Made by a program: the position numbers and the translations under genes
Part shown: one piece after another, positions 11,406 through 24,105 of the stretch
Position numbering within the stretch: the first letter of the stretch is position 1
Layout: each line of letters starts with the position of its first letter
Notes under the pieces: generated by a model
The model's input: only the letters and a program-made list of their open reading frames with translations
Database searches by the model: none
What the model was told of the DNA's origin: nothing
NCBI RefSeq assembly: GCF_003590095.1
Contig: NC_039489.1
Coordinates: 744,001 to 808,000 of the forward strand
Reading direction: 5' to 3'
Origin: Trichoplusia ni
Lineage: Eukaryota > Arthropoda > Insecta > Lepidoptera > Noctuidae
DNA length: 64,000 nucleotides

Positions 11406-12741
11406 CTCTAGTCCCACCAGTAAATTCGCCAAAGTGTTGTTTTTTTTCAATAGTTTTTAGAGAATCCTGTTTGTGATTTTGGATTTAATAAGAGAGTGAC
11501 GTGAGAAGATTCAAAGAGTAACTGTGTCAAATAGACAAATTATGTTTTTTGAATGTGTGACAAATGCCTATTCTTGTAGCATGAAAAAAAAAACAATGTT
11601 ACCATTTGGTACCGCGACGGGATTCCGTACACATAGGCTTTAAAAAAACTAGCTGGGTAACCTATCGGTTATGTGACCGTACTTAAAGTTATTTAACGTC
11701 ATTTCTTATTTAATTGTGTAGTTGATAAAAAAATTGAATGAATAGAATATAATCAAAAAGGCGCCTGTTTTACCTTCTGGGTATGTACTAACCAAGAAAA
11801 AAGTAAAAATAGAACAAATATGTTTTGTTTGCAAAAGAGGACAAAAATGGGAAGATTTTTTTTGTGATAAAAATATCCCATAGTTGGTTAACAAAAAACT
11901 TAAGTGCGATCCCAAAATTCTTGCTGTAAGTATTCTGTCAAAACATTATGGCGTTCAAACATTTCCGGCCCTTTGTAAACATTGTTCATTTTAAAAGGCT
12001 TTTTTCAGTTAACCCTTTTACGGTCAGGAAAATTGCTAGAAGGGTACTGTTGATAGAACTCTTATCTTCAGGTAAATTATATAAATTGTATGTTTAGTGC
12101 CACCGAGGCTGACCAAATTTTTCTCAAACTGGTTTCTGGAGATATTTGCATCGTCAGTCGTTTTCCTCGGTATTAAAGAACTGATGTAATATATTTTAGC
12201 CATAGGCCAGCATAATTAGAAGGCGTACAATAACTAAATTATTTTACACGCATACTTGTAGTATTAGATGTTCATCGCATATAAATTAAAGCTATCAACA
12301 CTGTCTCATTCTAGGGCCCATGTCTTCATTTACCTATTACTTCAATTACCCCTCAAAATTTACGTTTTTTTTTAACACAGCGGTCGTAAATGTGACAATT
12401 CTTCGAATTACTTGTCGATCGTCGTTTGTTAGAGCCTCAATATTGTCCTATTTATCGTTTCAATCGTAAGCTAGTAATTTATCACTTTGAGACAATACAG
12501 TACTTTGAATCGCTTTACCTAACAAATGGCTTTGAGATGTAAGAGAAATTTGTTTGTATTGAATAAAGCAACAAATCTTCTGACGCTTACGGCGAGGGAT
12601 CAATCTCTTTTGGGATAACATTAACATAGTTGATGTTTCTGTTAGATGTACCAATTTTGACAATATATGTTGGTTTTAGTGGCGGTTGGTATTATTGTCT
12701 AACTTTGCTTTTAATATTAGAAAATAATACAACTTATAAAA

Positions 12742-12950
12742 TACAACTAATATTATAAACGCGATAGTTTCTATGTATGGATATTTTTTCCTCTTACACG
12801 CAAATACTACAAAACGGATTTAGAAGAAACTTGGTATACAGATAGATTATAACCAAGATTAACACATAGGATAGTTTTTATCCCGATTTTATGTCCTTGA
12901 TGGATTATTTTTGATTCGTAGTGGGCGGGCCCGCGGGCAACATCTCACGT
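12742..12950 (+). mobile_element. Helitron-like element, family 2
   Basis: It begins ACTAATATTATAAACGCGAT, contains GAAACTTGGTATACAGATAG and ATCCCGATTTTATGTCC, and ends with the hairpin GGCGGGCCCGCGGGCAACAT. The terminal CTAGT is degraded to CTCACGT. Confidence 0.62.
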
Positions 12951-15666
12951 ACTATAGTTACAACCTTCGCTTTTTTGTTTTAGTGTAAAACACAAATTGA
13001 ACCTTTTTAAAAACAATAAAAGAATATTTATCTTATTGAAAACTAACAGATAACTCAGCAGTTTGGAACTTTTTCGTAGCTCTTGAAAACAATTTAGAAG
13101 AACGGTTTGTACAAATACACTTAACGGTCTTTCTTCCTTCCATTAGAAATTTGTGTACCCTTTTTGTGGTTTTCATTGTTTAATATAAAATGTTATTTAA
13201 TATTACTGATAATATTTACTATGCATTTCCTTTTTTAATGTTTTGGCGACCTTTTTGTTTCCTCGAATGAACAGCAAATAACAACATTTTAGTGATCACT
13301 TTTTATTGAAGAGATGTTCTTTTATGTTAAATGTGTCAACCAAAAAGATACATAATATAATGAACCTAAAAATACTCCTCATGAACGTATCACTTTGAAG
13401 AAAATTAAAAAGAAAACCCACACAGGTTGACAATAGTACTTAGAAAACAAAAACTACATTAAATTACCAAATTATTTTTTAGCGGCCAAATGACAACTTT
13501 TCCAAACGGAAGAAAGTCACGTAAATCAGATTAGAAATATCGGTTTTATCTATGTACATACCAACCGTATTGAAAACCACCTCTCCTTTTCAAAGACATT
13601 TAAAAATGCCAGCAATCACTTCTGAAGTTTCGACTCTAAGGACCAATTCTATCATGTTTATTCATAAGAGTGATATTATATATGTAAATAAGCAATAAAC
13701 AAGGTATGGCCTTGTTCCCAGCGCGATGTTATAAATCCTGGTACTCATAATATTACAGAGAACTCGGGGAACGTCCTACAGTATTAAATGCTGTGTTGAG
13801 TCACTTTATTACCTGCCTAAGGTATTTTATCGTTACAATGGTAAAGCGGCTTATTTGTTGGAAATAAAAGTAGTATTTAAAAGTGAAAGAGCAATTTCTC
13901 ATACATAGTAGACTACTATTCAAGATTTCAATTTTTTCTCACATTAAGGACGTTGGCAAAAAAAAGTTGATATATCCTCTTTTTTTGGCCATCTTGGATC
14001 CATTGTTATCAGAGAACATTCCAGTCTAATAAATCTTCCAAACAAAATAAGAATCAGTACATTCGATCGCGACCTACGATGCCACATATACGTCAAACTT
14101 ATAACAGCTCGTATTTTTTGCGTAGGTAGATAAAAAATAAACTACATTATGTAAAGAATACACAAACGAAACACTCAAAAAACCTTAAAAAAAACACTGA
14201 TCCCTTAAATAGATAAGTTCTTATATAACATGAAATGGTTGTGAAACAGTTTCACTACTTTCGTAAAAAGGTCTGTGGCTGTGGGACATGATTGATTTTA
14301 TAAAGCTTCCGGTTTCCTCATGTCCTTTGGAACTTTCAAGTCATGTTTTGAGCGTTCTTTTCAAAAGAATCTATTGAAGATTTGTCGTTTATATGTCTTT
14401 TTTATTTCTGCGTAACGTTTTCTCATGCGTGTTTGGGCAGCTTTTAGTTTTAGTAGTTTCTGCTATAATATCTTAGTTGTAGCGGTTTAGGATCTGACCT
14501 CTACACCTCATCCCATTTGGGTAGCTTACACGATATTCCATTGAGAGACTGGTTTTAAATTCAGTATTGTTTAATTTGAGTTGCGGTGACCTTGCGGTTC
14601 TATATGTGGATTTGTATGCATGAAGATGCTGGTACAATCCCTAACGCAGCTAACTACCTTTACGACAAGTAATGCACATGCTGCATGCATGTTGAAAAAA
14701 AAGGAAGCAAGGAAACTTGCTTAGAAAAATATGTTGGATTCTGAAATTCTCAACACGCCGTAAGCTTGCCCTATATGGGAATATTCCAGTGCCCAGGTTG
14801 GTATTAATATTCATAGTCTTTAAATTCACGGTATAAGTTTATAAAAAGAGATCCAGTCCATTTAAAAGCATATATTGGGACACCTAAAATGAGATCTACA
14901 AGTGATATTTTACATCCGTTCTACGGGCGAACGGACATAAATAAAAAGTATATGCAGAACCATTGCATACTACATGATATATTACATTCTATTCTTTAAT
15001 AAAGACTATTGAATATCAATGTCCTATTGACCTCAATATAGCACCGCATTGATATGTAAATTATACGTGACTAGGATACGATTGATCATTACAGTCTAAG
15101 AGAGCTTAATTATAGCCATTGTTGACGAATAATAGCCTGGGAACCCAGGGATCGTCACGTTTCAGTTTCATCGCTTTTCCGGCTATTTGTCTTTTGTCCG
15201 GCTTAACAAATGATTTATTTTATGCCTATATTAAATGGGCATTAATTGGGGCCTCGTTTAGGCAGAAATTGTGTGAATAAAACTTCAAAGAAAAAGTCAA
15301 TTAAGTAAAAGTTTTATTGAATTTTCGTATCGTGTTACAACAAATCGGATGAGATGAAAATTTTATATTTGTTCAGAGTCAATCACTTATAAAAGTACAA
15401 AATTTATCTCCTTCAACGTTCAGAGATACTCGGAATACGTTACGACAAAGGGCTAATATTAGATCAATCTATTTACATCATTAAAAGTTTATCCAGCCTC
15501 TCAGATCACTCCGAAGATCAATAACGGTATAACGCGCTGATTAAGTAATATCCTGACAAATGGTTTACGAAGGATTTATTACCTACAGTACCAATGTTGC
15601 TGACTCTTCAGATAAAACTGAATGATAGCTGTTGATGTCAGCATTTCTTGATGTAATTGTTTGGTA
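12951..15666. other. No gene recognised
   Basis: AT-rich, with no credible frame of 60 codons or more. About 14585-14830 is a degraded tRNA-derived SINE (GCGGTGACCTTGCGGTTC, then CAGTGCCCAGG) related to 32686-32976. The remainder is unassigned. Confidence 0.45.
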
Positions 15667-15834
15667 TAAGGGTGAATTCACGCGTGTTTATTGGGATCCC
15701 GACTGGTGTCAGACCCTTTCAGTAATAAGTCCTCAGTCATGATGATAGTCGATATAAGTTTAGAAGTCCTCACTCCGTGTGGTTCCGAATTAGTCGGGCG
15801 CTGCCGATATATACTCGCGAGTGAGTCTTTATAT
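15667..15834. mobile_element. Degenerate short TIR element (CACGCGTATTTATCGGG family)
   Basis: The left edge TTCACGCGTGTTTATTGGGA and right edge GCCGATATATACTCGCGAGT are imperfect inverted copies. The interior shares GTCGGGC and the TTAGTCGGGC landmark with the intact copy at 61945-62117. Partial relatives lie at 5755-5870 and 51260-51345. Confidence 0.5.
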
Positions 15835-15856
15835 TTTATTTTCTTACTACATTTTA

Positions 15857-16456
15857 GGGTTCCGTACGTCTGAATACAAAAACGGAACCCTTATAGGATC
15901 ACTCGTGTGTCTGTCCGTCCGTCGCTTACAGTGAATTATCTCCGAATCTATTAGACCGATTAAGTTGAAATTTGGTACACATATCAATTCCTGTGACCCA
16001 AACACAGAGGTGTGCCGTGAACAGATGAAATCTGTATATGGGGGGTCATTTTTGGGGAGGAAGGGGAAAATAAAAATAAAAAATTGAAAACTGCATCGTG
16101 TGGCATATCAAATGAAAGGTCTTGTTGAGAAGATCTTAAATGTATTTTTTGTAATTTTAAAATAAAAAGTTTCCAAGTTATTCAAGAAAATAGACGAAAA
16201 TTGACCAACCCCTTATCTCCGAAACTACTGAACCTAAAATTTTGAAAAAAATACAGAAATTAGTTTTCTCCTTATAGATTATAGGAAAACCTATAAGAAG
16301 TCCATGATATTAAAATAACATGGTAAATCACTCAATATTGTGCGTACCAACTTACATTTGCAGGTGGAATGTGTGGGAGAACATATTTTTTAACTCCAAA
16401 AACATGATAGGTAACATCGTACGGAACCCTCTTCACGCGAGTTCAACTCGCACTTG
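15857..16456. mobile_element. Longest copy of the GGGTTCCGTACG dispersed repeat
   Basis: It starts AGGGTTCCGTACGTC and near the other end has CATCGTACGGAACCCTC, an inverted match, followed by GAGTTCAACTCGCACTTG. The interior includes TGTCTGTCCGTCCGTCGC, TTGAAATTTGGTACACAT and TATCAAATGAAAGGTCTTG, typical of lepidopteran non-autonomous elements. The 79-codon frame inside it (16320-16559) is not a gene. Confidence 0.55.
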
Positions 16457-16472
16457 TTGTATATTATGTATA

Positions 16473-16560
16473 CTAGCTGACCCAGTAAACGTTGTTCTGC
16501 CGAATATTTATTTAACAAAAATGTCACCGTTTTTATTGCATAAATGTACTAAAATGTAGT
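16473..16560 (-). repeat. CTAGCTGACCCAG-type repeat end
   Basis: It begins ACTAGCTGACCCAGTAAACG and TTGTTCTGCCG. CTAGCTGACCC ends of this kind are frequent in insect genomes and resemble Helitron termini. The far boundary is not visible. Confidence 0.35.
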
Positions 16561-16945
16561 ATTCTATGGTCCTTTTGGTGTTGAATTTGGTTCCTTATGA
16601 GAAGTACAATGTTAACGATCTCTCGAATAAGTTGCGGTTTTCTTAATTAAAATCTAGAATTTTTGAATAATATTTAAATGAATTTGAATACTTAAATGTA
16701 AAAATTAGCATTTGATTAGATTACGCGATATGAGTGGTTAGTTTTCCAGATGAATAAAGCAGTTGAATCCTTCGTTTAGTAAAAGAAAATCAAATGAAAA
16801 CAAAAGAGAATTGAAAATATTTTCAAATTGAGTTTCAAAATACAAATTCAATAAATATATTTTCAAGGTATTACCCAGTTTCTCCCACACTGTTTAAGGT
16901 AAAAATAAATATATTATTTTTCGAATCTGAACGCCTATTTTATTA

Positions 16946-17166
16946 TCCTACTAATGTTATAAACGTAAAAGTTTATAAGTATTGATAGACTTTTGTTACT
17001 CTTTCACGCAATAACCGCAGTAAGAATTTCGACGAAGTTTGTTTCAAAAATATAATTTATAACTCAGAGTAATACAAAAAATTATTTATGCCGATTTTAT
17101 ATATTATTATATATTATATCATTTTCGCGTCATTTGTAGAGGGCGTAGCTGGTGGCAACGGCTAGT
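16946..17166 (+). mobile_element. Helitron-like element, family 2 (diverged)
   Basis: It starts TCCTACTAATGTTATAAACG and ends GGTGGCAACGGCTAGT. The middle shares CTCTTTCACGCAATAACCGC and a GATTTTAT landmark. The terminal hairpin is eroded. Confidence 0.55.
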
Positions 17167-17561
17167 CCCAAATGATGCGCATCAGGCTAACTTATTGCCT
17201 ATTCATATCAGAATTATCAGAAAATTACATATTAAAACAGTTGCTGGAATTTAGACCTGCAACTATGTGCATAATAATTCAATCTTTGAAACCCTAGTTC
17301 ACATAACTACTTAGACCTTTGTTTAGCCCTAGCTACCGTATTAGGTTAAGGAACCTGTAATGGTAGATTAGTGTGATAAATAAATAAATAAATAAACACT
17401 TTAAAATGACTCAAAGCGCATAGTTTACTAAAACCAAAAATAAAAACGGACGTCTGAACCCCAGTTTGGATAGCAAAAAAAAAAACAAAGATTTACTAGC
17501 AAACTTTGCTACGAGTATAATTCCATCCATCAACTTGAAAACACATGTCCAGAAATTGCTT

Positions 17562-17929
17562 TATACACGGTGATTTTTTAGTCGTCTTACAAAAGAAGCC
17601 CAGTTCATGTATCCGACGTAAAATACCCCTAGGCGCGATTATTATTTTTTTATCATCAACTAAGATAATAAGTACGAAAAAAAATTAAATAGAGAAATCT
17701 GACATATACTCTTAAAAATGATAAAAACGCCGCCGCCCCGCGCCCCTCACCATTGTTACAAGGCGTTCGTAGTTTCGAAAAAACTACGAATTGCATCATA
17801 ATATTGAATAAAAATTGCATTTTTAATTTATTCAAATCTCATAAATACCTATTTTTTATCATTAACGTGTATCATTGGATACATGAACTGGGTTGCTTTT
17901 GTAAGACGACTAAAAAATCACGGTGTATA
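17562..17929. mobile_element. TIR element of about 368 bp with roughly 53-bp arms
   Basis: The left arm runs from TATACACGGTGATTTTTTAG through TCGTCTTACAAAAG to AGTTCATGTATCC; the right arm is its near-perfect reverse complement, ending CACGGTGTATA. The interior is AT-rich with one GC-rich patch (CGCCGCCGCCCCGCGCCCC) and an inner palindrome TTCGTAGTTT/AAAACTACGAA at about 17766-17790. It has no transposase; I infer a MITE of unknown superfamily. Confidence 0.7.
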
Positions 17930-18269
17930 GGTAACCTGGTAAGTTACTTCCAACCCATTAATATTGTTACAGCAATATAGGCATGGACATCGGCTACAAA
18001 TAATTGATGTATGATAGGAGTACGAATTTGATACTACCTACACAGGGCTTACCGGCGCGACTGATAGAAGGACTATAGCGAGTATGAAAGGGAGAGTGTG
18101 GAAGACAGAGATGGCGCTCTACAACTTGTAGTGCCTTGTCCCGCTTAAACAACCAGAATATTCATACTTTATGAGGTGGTAGTAGGCTATCAAGCAGTAT
18201 TAAATTCCTCAATCATCATGTATCGAATGTTGAATGACATTAATCATCATGTTGTTATAATATTTGACT

Positions 18270-18490
18270 GGCGCGCTGGTCTAGTGGTTATTGCCCTGCT
18301 ATACTGGAGGTCGTGGGTTCCATTCCTTATCGAGACAAATATTTGTGTGATTAATAATTTATTTATATTATGTTTGTATTTAGAAATATTTAAGTATGAT
18401 TATCAATTGGCTAGTACTCATTATACAAGCTGTTTTTTTGGGACTAGGAGACCTTGTGTGATATTTGTAGAATATTATAGATATTATGTA
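18270..18490 (+). mobile_element. tRNA-derived SINE, family C
   Basis: The head GCGCGCTGGTCTAGTGGTTA has an A box, and GTGGGTTCCATTCC an imperfect B box 25-35 bp further on. The body includes ATATTTGTGTGATTAATAAT and TTTTTTGGGACTAGGAGACC. The 114-codon frame over it is incidental. Confidence 0.6.
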
Positions 18491-19035
18491 CAAAACAAAG
18501 TATATAATTATTTTGGGTAGTTCGAATCGCAACCATATAATATGTATACTCTCAATAACTGCATAACATACTTGATATAAATCAGTTTTTTGTATGTCAC
18601 AGGAATCCTTACGAAAAACTCTTTACAACATTTGAATCAGCAAAATATGCTCTATGTTTTTTTTAAGTCAAAAACAACTAACATTTTGGTCTTTTTACAG
18701 AATTTTGATTAGAATTCGCTGTGGGTGGATTTTAATTAACATGACGAAAAAATTGTCCTTTAAAGCCGGCTAGATTCGGAGATTAGAGTCGATACGTAGC
18801 TCAAATATATTCTAAAAACATCAAAAAGGGTTGGTTTTCAGCTTTCAGGACGTAAAGCTGCTTTTGTTTTAAAGATTACATTTTTACAGAGCTTTGTAAG
18901 TAATAACTGTCCTATACTTATAATCTTCAATTTAGCAACCTCCATTTTATTATATCCTAAGATAGCTCTTTGACTCGTTATCAGGCGAAAAAAACACTAT
19001 GAGAAAATCAGGAAAAAAAAACAAATGGTATGCAA

Positions 19036-19165
19036 ACCGTCAGTAGGTTACGAGTGGTTTAAACTCTGACATCAAGGTCCTAATTCCGCTATTTACAATG
19101 GCCGATGAATTAATGGAAATTCGAATAAAATGACACTATTCGTTTTCTCTTAAGCATTTTGCCAT
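19036..19165 (+). repeat. Dispersed repeat copy 2
   Basis: It shares GCTATTTACAATGGCCGATG and ACACTATTCG with 6978-7112. Unclassified. Confidence 0.5.
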
Positions 19166-20394
19166 CAGCATTTCCCAGCCCAAACCATGGTAAATAGCAC
19201 TATCGTGGCCCAGGTTGTACAACAATCATACAGTAATTCTAAACTGAAAGCAATGTCTGGGTAATACAAATTGACAAGTTTCAATTTATGATTGTGATAT
19301 CTGCCACATAGTAATATCTTCACGAACATTAATTAACATAAGTAATCAAATTAATTAGTGATTAGATTACACTTCATTATTAGGAATGCCTTGTTAACAT
19401 GTCGACATTAATTAAAGGTGAAATGTTATTTGTTATTTTAACAGTAACATTATTTTTGTCTAGCTGATAGTTTCGTTATTTTTGTTTTTGAATAGGTTTG
19501 TTTTTTACATTTAATAAAGATGGCCAGAACTAAAGCATTAAAGAGAAGAGTATTTTTTAAGTTTAAATTGGCTTAGTACTAAAGGCGCATTTTGGGGAGG
19601 CATATTTTTGGCACTTATTAGGCTGAATCGTTTGATAAGTCTTTACTACTTTTGATTATGCACCTACTGTCATTACTATATACAACTTAATAAAACGTTA
19701 CGTTTTAAAAAAGCCTGGATGACGGCTGACTTGTAATAAAAACTAGATTATGATTTTGGCAAAAGTCCGATTTCGATTCCATTATCAGGGCCAGTTTTTA
19801 AAACAGGGAGGCCGATGCAACTTGGCACCTCGGGGAAGAGCCACAAAATATCGTCCTCTCTTTTTAATACACCGAGCTTAAAACCTTCGACCTCGCTCCA
19901 ATAATTTTGTGTCTTTTCCGAAGAACCAAATTACGCTGAAGGTAATAACATAATTAAATTGTCACCCAATTTACATAAGTTTCTGAAGTTCCAATTGAAT
20001 CATGTAAATTCGTATTTATTAACTTGAATGGTTTACAAAATACTTTACAGACAACAGGACAAGCGAATAAGGGCCTGTAATAAGAATTAAACGGTTTCTA
20101 TCTCTTGTAAGAAAATATAATTTAAAATCGTCTAAGTGAAGGAAGGGTTTTGTACCATTATCGTGTTAAAAAACGATGTTTGCCTTATAACACATATTTT
20201 TATAAAAACATATTTTCATCTGTTATTTAGTAAGTGTTATTATCGCAGCAATAAATAAATCTTTGTAAATTTCAACTGGATGACAGGGAAGGTTCTTGAG
20301 GAAGCCTGGATTCAGAGGGCTGTGAAGACCGACAGACAGCAAAGTCCCATTTTTCTTTTCAAGAACGGAAATCGTAAACAATACTTACTGTTGA

Positions 20395-20572
20395 GTAGTT
20401 AAGGTCACCACGCCAAACCCCCAGAGCGCGACGCGTCGCTGGTTTGATCCTCGCGTAGGAAAAGCATTTGAGTCATCCACAAATGCTTGTCCTGTCTGGG
20501 TGTCTTCATGCATGTAACTTGAATGTTTGTAAAACCCCCCAGACAAGGATTAAATTCCTTAAAGAGAAAGTG
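20395..20572 (+). mobile_element. tRNA-derived SINE, family B
   Basis: A degraded tRNA-like head with B box CTGGTTTGATCCTCG leads into the body landmarks TGCTTGTCCTGTCTGGGTGT, ATGTAACTTGAATGTTTGTA and AAGGATTAAATTCCTTA. Other copies or pieces are at 27141-27292, 37556-37742, 44978-45070 (minus), 47612-47720 (minus), 56965-57118 (minus) and 60653-60770 (minus). Confidence 0.6.
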
Positions 20573-21573
20573 GATCTTAAGAAATAATTTTACATCTTAT
20601 TTTATTTTGTACTCACAAATAGCTGTCGGAGTATTTAAAATAGAATAGCGAAGCACATTTTCTTGAAAATAATGCAAAGTGCTTTTGCGATACAAAGGGA
20701 CCATTTATGACTTCAAAGTGACACCAGTGTACCTGCATATCAGTTATGTAACATCGGAATTTTCGGTTCACAAAGGATGCGAGACACTTAAAATAATCGC
20801 AGTGATGATGGAATATGAATAATAAAGTCAAGTGAACGAAGGAGTTGCAAGACTGATGAATATCCATTTAGTAGCATCTTAAATAAGTTTGTTGTTATGT
20901 AAGTTAAAGTTTTGTTTGAAAAAAAAAATAAAGTAAAATTCCTGTAGATAGAAGAATTTAAAAGATTTTGTACCTAGCAAATATTAATGAGTAAAATAAA
21001 AAAGTATAAATCTTGAAATTGAAAAGTCACTCATGTGCCAGAGTATCTAGCGATATTAAGGCTAACAAGCCGCAACAAAAAAAAAAAACAAAGTCTGTGA
21101 AAATTTGTTCTGATAAAGCCTGGTGACAGATAAACGAACAGACGGACATCCCTTTAACTTATGGCAAACATTGATAGCACTTATGATTTTGTACTTATTT
21201 TTTTACCCTTTAAGTACGGAACTCTAAAAATACATGACACACGATAAGCTTGAAGCTGATTCTGCAGCCGAAGATAACTTCAAAAGGTAGGTATTTGCTT
21301 TAGAAAGAACAACAAAACTCCTTCACTGCCATACAATTGAATTAATTTGTACACGGCGATAACAAGCCTTGGGGTTCTGTGAAACTTTGAACAGATAAAC
21401 AATAATATTTTAGAGATGTTTCTACGAGCTCTTAATTGTTTTCTCTTCGGAGACCTACTTTTTAAGATAAAACCTTATAGCGATAAGGTTGACATTAGTA
21501 TCTGGTCGAATATTTTTACAAGGGAAAATCATCAATTTTTCGATGACACGTGAACGATTTTAAACCATAAGGT

Positions 21574-21707
21574 ATTGAAATAAAACTACTTTTACGGCTT
21601 TTATCGCGGTTTAATTTTAGATTTTAGTTCTTGACGTTTCGACATCTTCGCAGGAATCCTGGTCACGGGTCAAGCGGTAAAATCCGTAAAAGTAGTTTTA
21701 TTTCAAT
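21574..21707. mobile_element. 134-bp TIR element with perfect 24-bp arms
   Basis: The left arm starts ATTGAAATAAAACTACTTTT and ends ACGG; the right arm is its exact reverse complement. The interior contains GACGTTTCGACATCTTCGCA and TCCTGGTCACGG. It is non-coding; superfamily unknown. Confidence 0.7.
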
Positions 21708-21810
21708 GTCTAACATTTGCGTAAACCTAAGAAACCTCTATGTAACCTTAAGGTAGATAGAACAATGTCTTGGACGACACTTACATTTACAGTCATACCT
21801 ATATTTAACA

Positions 21811-22069
21811 ACTAGCTGTTGCCCGCGACTTCGTCCCCGTGGGTAGAAGAAATAAGTTATGATTTATACCTGCCCTGTTTTTATCCACATTTTCCATTGT
21901 ATCTTTGCTCCTATTAGTCGCAGCGTGATGGTTTATAGCCTAAAGCCTTCCTCGATGAATGGTCTATTCAACACAAAAATAATTTTTCAATTTGCATCAG
22001 TAGTTCCCGAGATTAGCGCGTTCAAACAAACAAACAATCAAACTCTTCAGCTTTATATATTAGTATAGA
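21811..22069 (-). mobile_element. Helitron-like element, family 1
   Basis: It begins ACTAGCTGTTGCCCGCGACT and ends TATATTAGTATAGA, with the same interior as the copy at 1662-1919. It lies about 600 bp upstream of exon A, probably in the preceding intron. Confidence 0.65.
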
Positions 22070-22665
22070 GTATAGATAGAAACGCTTCAGTACCTATTAG
22101 AAATGCTTTGTCCATATTTCAGTGCCAATTTACCTGCCACTGAACATGCCATTTGAATTTCGCCCCAAAGGACTCCAGTAAGGTGAAGTGGTCCTTCAGG
22201 GTAATATATGCTGAAACTATTTGATTTATATCCTTATTGGTTCTGACAGGTTGTCGGCCCTTTGTAACCTTCTGTTAAACTTCACTCGCTTTTAAAGGAG
22301 GTTTTGCATTTCCTTTTTTTTTTACCGGGAAATATAGTGTAGAGGTAAATGACGCCCCTTTTGTAAGCGAAATTTACAGTATTTTACGTCTGTTGAATTG
22401 TTTATTTGTTAGTCATATGATGAAGCTTTCACAAGAAAATGATTTGATTAAGGAATGAAAAATGCCATGGAAATAAGACGCCTTTATAGTTACACTTTAA
22501 GCTGAAAGTCAAATGTCGTGTTAAATGTTAATTACTGAGCTACAGCCATATTACATACTAAGATTTTTCATATTAAGAAAAATTTCATTAATTAATATTA
22601 AATTCTGCTTGTAATATCCAACTCTTAGGGCTGTAATTAATATTTATAATTTTCTTTGTTCACAG

Positions 22666-22849
22666 CGTCCGTGGCGAGAATAGCTAAGTTCCTCGGAGGG
22701 ACTGGTACGCCGTTAGTGACTACAGGCGGATTTTCTTTTGACTTCGTGAAGCCGAAACAGACTTGTAATGACGAGTTCTATATGCTGGTACGAGCTGGGC
22801 CTCTAGGGTTCGAAGACTTGGCGTATTTCATCATCGATTTGATGAGACA
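22666..22849 (+). CDS. Exon A: ANF-receptor-type ligand-binding domain of a receptor guanylyl cyclase-like gene
   Basis: Internal exon of 184 nt. An acceptor (TTTGTTCACAG) precedes it and a GTGAGT donor follows it. The first two bases complete a codon begun upstream, 60 full codons follow, and the last two bases (CA) open a codon finished by exon B (CAC, His) or exon C (CAA, Gln). The peptide reads SVARIAKFLGGTGTPLVTTG and then continues with FSFDF, a Cys in QTCNDEF, and ends FEDLAYFIIDLMR. This matches the type I periplasmic-binding-protein fold used as the extracellular peptide-binding domain of receptor guanylyl cyclases and natriuretic-peptide-type receptors: a small-residue-rich strand (GTPLVTTGG), then the helix that leads into the next strand. 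In that family ligand binding outside the cell controls cGMP synthesis inside. The exact paralogue cannot be named, and a cyclase-less receptor is possible because the intracellular domains are not seen. Confidence 0.88.
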
Positions 22850-24105
22850 GTGAGTATCAGTAAAATTAGTCCTTTGAACCTGATTTATTTAATACTGAAA
22901 AAGTATGAATAAAATAAGTTACGGTGCAATTGTTGGAATTAAATATGTGTCAGTCGTTTTAGTCAATGTTAGTTAGCAAAAATTGAAATTGCCAAATAGA
23001 ACGATTCAGTCATGAATGTGAAAAAATTAAACCATAAATTTCAACGAAAATGCTGTCAATATAATTATGTACAAAACAAGCATTTCTATTCAAATACATG
23101 AAAAGTATGGAGCAAATATTATTTTGTAGCCAAAATTGAATCAATCAGAACTAATTTTGCTATTTATGTTAATGTTTCAAAGAGCTTGATTCATATTAAG
23201 TAATAAATAAGACCAAAATATTTGCATATTAGTCTGCACCATCCTACTCATATCAATAATTATTACTATGTACCGAAACTATGCAAACTTCGGTATTAAT
23301 AGGTTCGTTAGTCAAACCACGTCTGCTTCGCCGCAATATATACGTACATACATGACTTCACAGCTACAGACACATGTGTTTCCGTGTTAAGTTAGACCGC
23401 TTGTCAAAGGACCATTCCAAAAACGTAATTTACGGCGAATGTCCCAATGAAAACTTTGAATTACAGTGGAAGGTACTGTGGCGCCACTAAACTGATTGTG
23501 TCGGAGAGTAGAACTGAATTAAAGAGAAAAAAATATGCATGTTCTGTTGTTGCTGAAAACTTGCTGTTGAAGTGTTCGTTTTTTAAGACATATGTAGTTC
23601 ATTTAATATTAATGAAAGCATTATTACTGTAACACATGGGGTTACAGTGATAATTCAGAATGTTGTGAGAAATATGAGGCGAAAAGAGTGTGAGCATTGT
23701 GTGAAAATTGGTCTATTTCGTAATCGCAAGGCTGTTACTCGTTTTACAGTAACAACTTTTTTCTTAAAAATATTTCGTGAACTAAATGCTATTTTTGTTG
23801 GAACATTAGCATAATTATTGAAATAGTCATTAGGCATTACTGATATACAATTACAGACAATGAACTAAGTTTTCAGATATAATAAGAACAATAAATGTGA
23901 AGTCCATTTAATATAAATAAATAACATAAAAAGTTCATAAATTTACAACAGGCTAATATTTGACATACTTTTAAACAAAGACTTTTCAAAACTTGACATT
24001 GTACATAAATAATAACAATTCACACGCTCCATAGCATAATTTATTCATACTTTTAAGACTTCGGATATTTGTCAAAAGGTTTGGAAAATCTATCTATACA
24101 TATAA

